Position numbers and translations under genes: made by a program. Source: Cinclus cinclus (Eukaryota > Chordata > Aves > Passeriformes > Cinclidae). From it: DNA of 64,000 nt. The stretch spans positions 143,731,762 through 143,795,761 of the forward strand of contig NC_085046.1 in the NCBI RefSeq assembly GCF_963662255.1. Direction: 5' to 3'. The notes below the pieces were generated by a model. It was not told where the DNA came from. It saw only the letters and a list, made by a program, of their open reading frames with translations, and made no database searches. Positions 62,373 to 64,000 of the stretch are shown here, piece after piece; the stretch's first letter is position 1; each line of letters opens with the position of its first letter.

Positions 62373-64000
62373 CAAAAGCTATTTAATTTAATCTCCTACT
62401 CAATACATCAGAAATACAGAACACCAGTTAACTAACCAACATAGGAAGGATTTACAGCAGCGCTGGGTAATAAAGATGAATATTAAACAACCAGACTCTT
62501 CCTTGAATCAGAATTTAGACCCCAGTCCCTCGAAAGGTGAAATATGTCGTTTGTCCACTTGCTCACTGGCACTGAAGTGTCCTGTTGAATAATTAATAAA
62601 TCTGGATGAATGTAACTATATTTCTGTCATTTTTGTTTTTAAACCAGTGGATAATAATTTTGACCATATGTTATACACTGTACTATCAGATTATTACTCA
62701 CAGCTATTGTTTACCATGGCATTACAGATGACTCTTCAGGGGTGACAGTGCACAGAACACAGACTCTGCTTCTACCAGCCCCCTCCTGGGGCAGGAGATG
62801 GGGGCAGCCAAAAGCACAAACGTGACAAGCCAATCATTAAGCTGCACTGATTCACTCCCCACGTCTCCCAAGGCTGTGCCTCAAGCCTGGTTGTGTGGTT
62901 AGCACAAGATCACAAGGAAATTTTGTGACCTGAAAAAGAACAGGCAGCAGGGATTCCCTGGCTGGTGACAGCAGTCTGGTCTTGGGATCATCCTTCATGG
63001 TTTCAAAGGAAACCTGGACAAAGGCAACCCTGGCAACTCCAGTGAATATAAAACCTTACAGAGAGGTCAGCAAGAGCCCCATTATTCATACTTCTTCCCT
63101 AGCTGCTACCTCTTCCCTGTAAATCTTCAGTTCAGTACCCAGATGCTTCCTTGACATGAATTGTCTGAATTCAAACTGGGACCAATGCAGCAGATAACAG
63201 AATACAAATCCCTAGGTATATTTGTTCAAATTAATCCATTCCCTTTCATGTCCTGGACATTGAGATAAGGTGGAAGAAAACGTGTCATTTGATGACACAT
63301 TACTTTCCCCCATGTCCATCCATCTTCCCCAGTGCTTATTCAATAGTTACATGACTTGAATTCATCACATCAAGTGTACACTAAAATTGAATTAAAACAA
63401 TTTGAGTCACAAAGCATACAGATGTTCATCTGCTTTCCATAGCTAAGGACATCCTGTTAGAGTTGCACAGCTGCAAATTTTGAAACATTTAAAAAGAAAA
63501 TTGCTTTACATGGGGGAAGGAAAGAGAGGAAAGATGCCTGATTTTAAACAATTCATGTTCTACAATATGCTGTTTGGTATATTTCTTAAGTTTTAGAAGG
63601 GGGAATTCTGGGTAGAAAGTAGGAAAATTCCATTAGTGTCTCCAGAAAAGGTTTTAAAAATGCTCTATAAAGCCTTTTAGCACTGAAAAACATTCTTCCA
63701 GACATATTATGTGGGGACAAATTAGACACATTCTTAGTCCACTGAGAATTTATAATAGAATTAAAGAACACATGTTTACAGAGGATTTAAGAAAGGGATT
63801 TCTAACCAAATGTAGGCAACAAAAATACCAAAAAAGCCAGCACTAGTATCAGATTATCAAAGGGTGCAAATTGGTGGTGAGACCCCAATCATGAATTTCT
63901 GATCAATTTAAGTTGTAATTTTTACAGGTATTTGAGTGAAAGAGGGACAGATAACTTTGATCTACTGTTCATTTAATGGCATGAGAAGCTGACCAAAGGG
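62373..64000. other. Unique noncoding stretch
   Basis: No recognised gene, transposon or long repeat up to the window end. Confidence 0.55.

Noticed and set aside
1..64000. CRISPR array, operon, phage, plasmid or other bacterial system
   Set aside because: No regularly spaced direct repeats with unique spacers, no ribosome-binding-site-led gene series and no long genes. The repeats are vertebrate retroposons and microsatellites.

Overview
This window looks like bird nuclear DNA, probably from a songbird (passerine). I find no protein-coding gene, rRNA gene or intact tRNA gene in its 64 kb. Open frames are short and scattered on both strands. The longest ones lie in simple repeats or in transposon remnants, and base composition is AT-rich by eye. 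This is what an intergenic desert or a very long intron of a vertebrate looks like. Bird origin rests on about ten CR1 LINE 3' ends with typical avian consensus blocks and octamer-like tails, on a solo LTR of a familiar avian endogenous-retrovirus type, and on a tRNA-Ile-derived SINE with a CR1 tail near 62.3 kb. That SINE resembles the passerine TguSINE1 family.

Layout. 0-9 kb is unique sequence with one solo LTR (4.23-4.82 kb). 9.3-10.1 kb holds a GTTTT run, then an 11-bp minisatellite that passes into a long GGAA array. 10-25 kb carries three minus-strand CR1 copies. The one at 16.9-17.5 kb keeps a 480-nt open remnant of ORF2, and its tail has grown into a GGAAT array. A faint palindromic MITE-like relic lies at 23.9 kb and a 300-bp GGAA/GAAA array at 24.8-25.1 kb. 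25-39 kb is mostly unique, with an old CR1 relic (33.3 kb), a better MITE-like palindrome (35.6 kb), a CR1 scrap (36.0 kb) and T-rich tracts. 39.1-39.9 kb has a second probable solo LTR followed by a CR1 end. 41.9-44.6 kb contains an unclassified dispersed repeat pair with a CR1 end between its copies. 49.8-62.4 kb has four more CR1 copies, an 83-bp tandem duplication and the SINE.

No operon, pathway or defence system is present. The content is the residue of LINE, SINE, LTR and probable DNA-transposon insertions, plus microsatellites, in otherwise unannotatable vertebrate noncoding DNA. The items most worth a second look are the SINE, the two MITE-like palindromes, the unclassified repeat pair at 41.9/44.5 kb, and one short minus-strand frame at 18.1-18.4 kb with a weak exon-like look.
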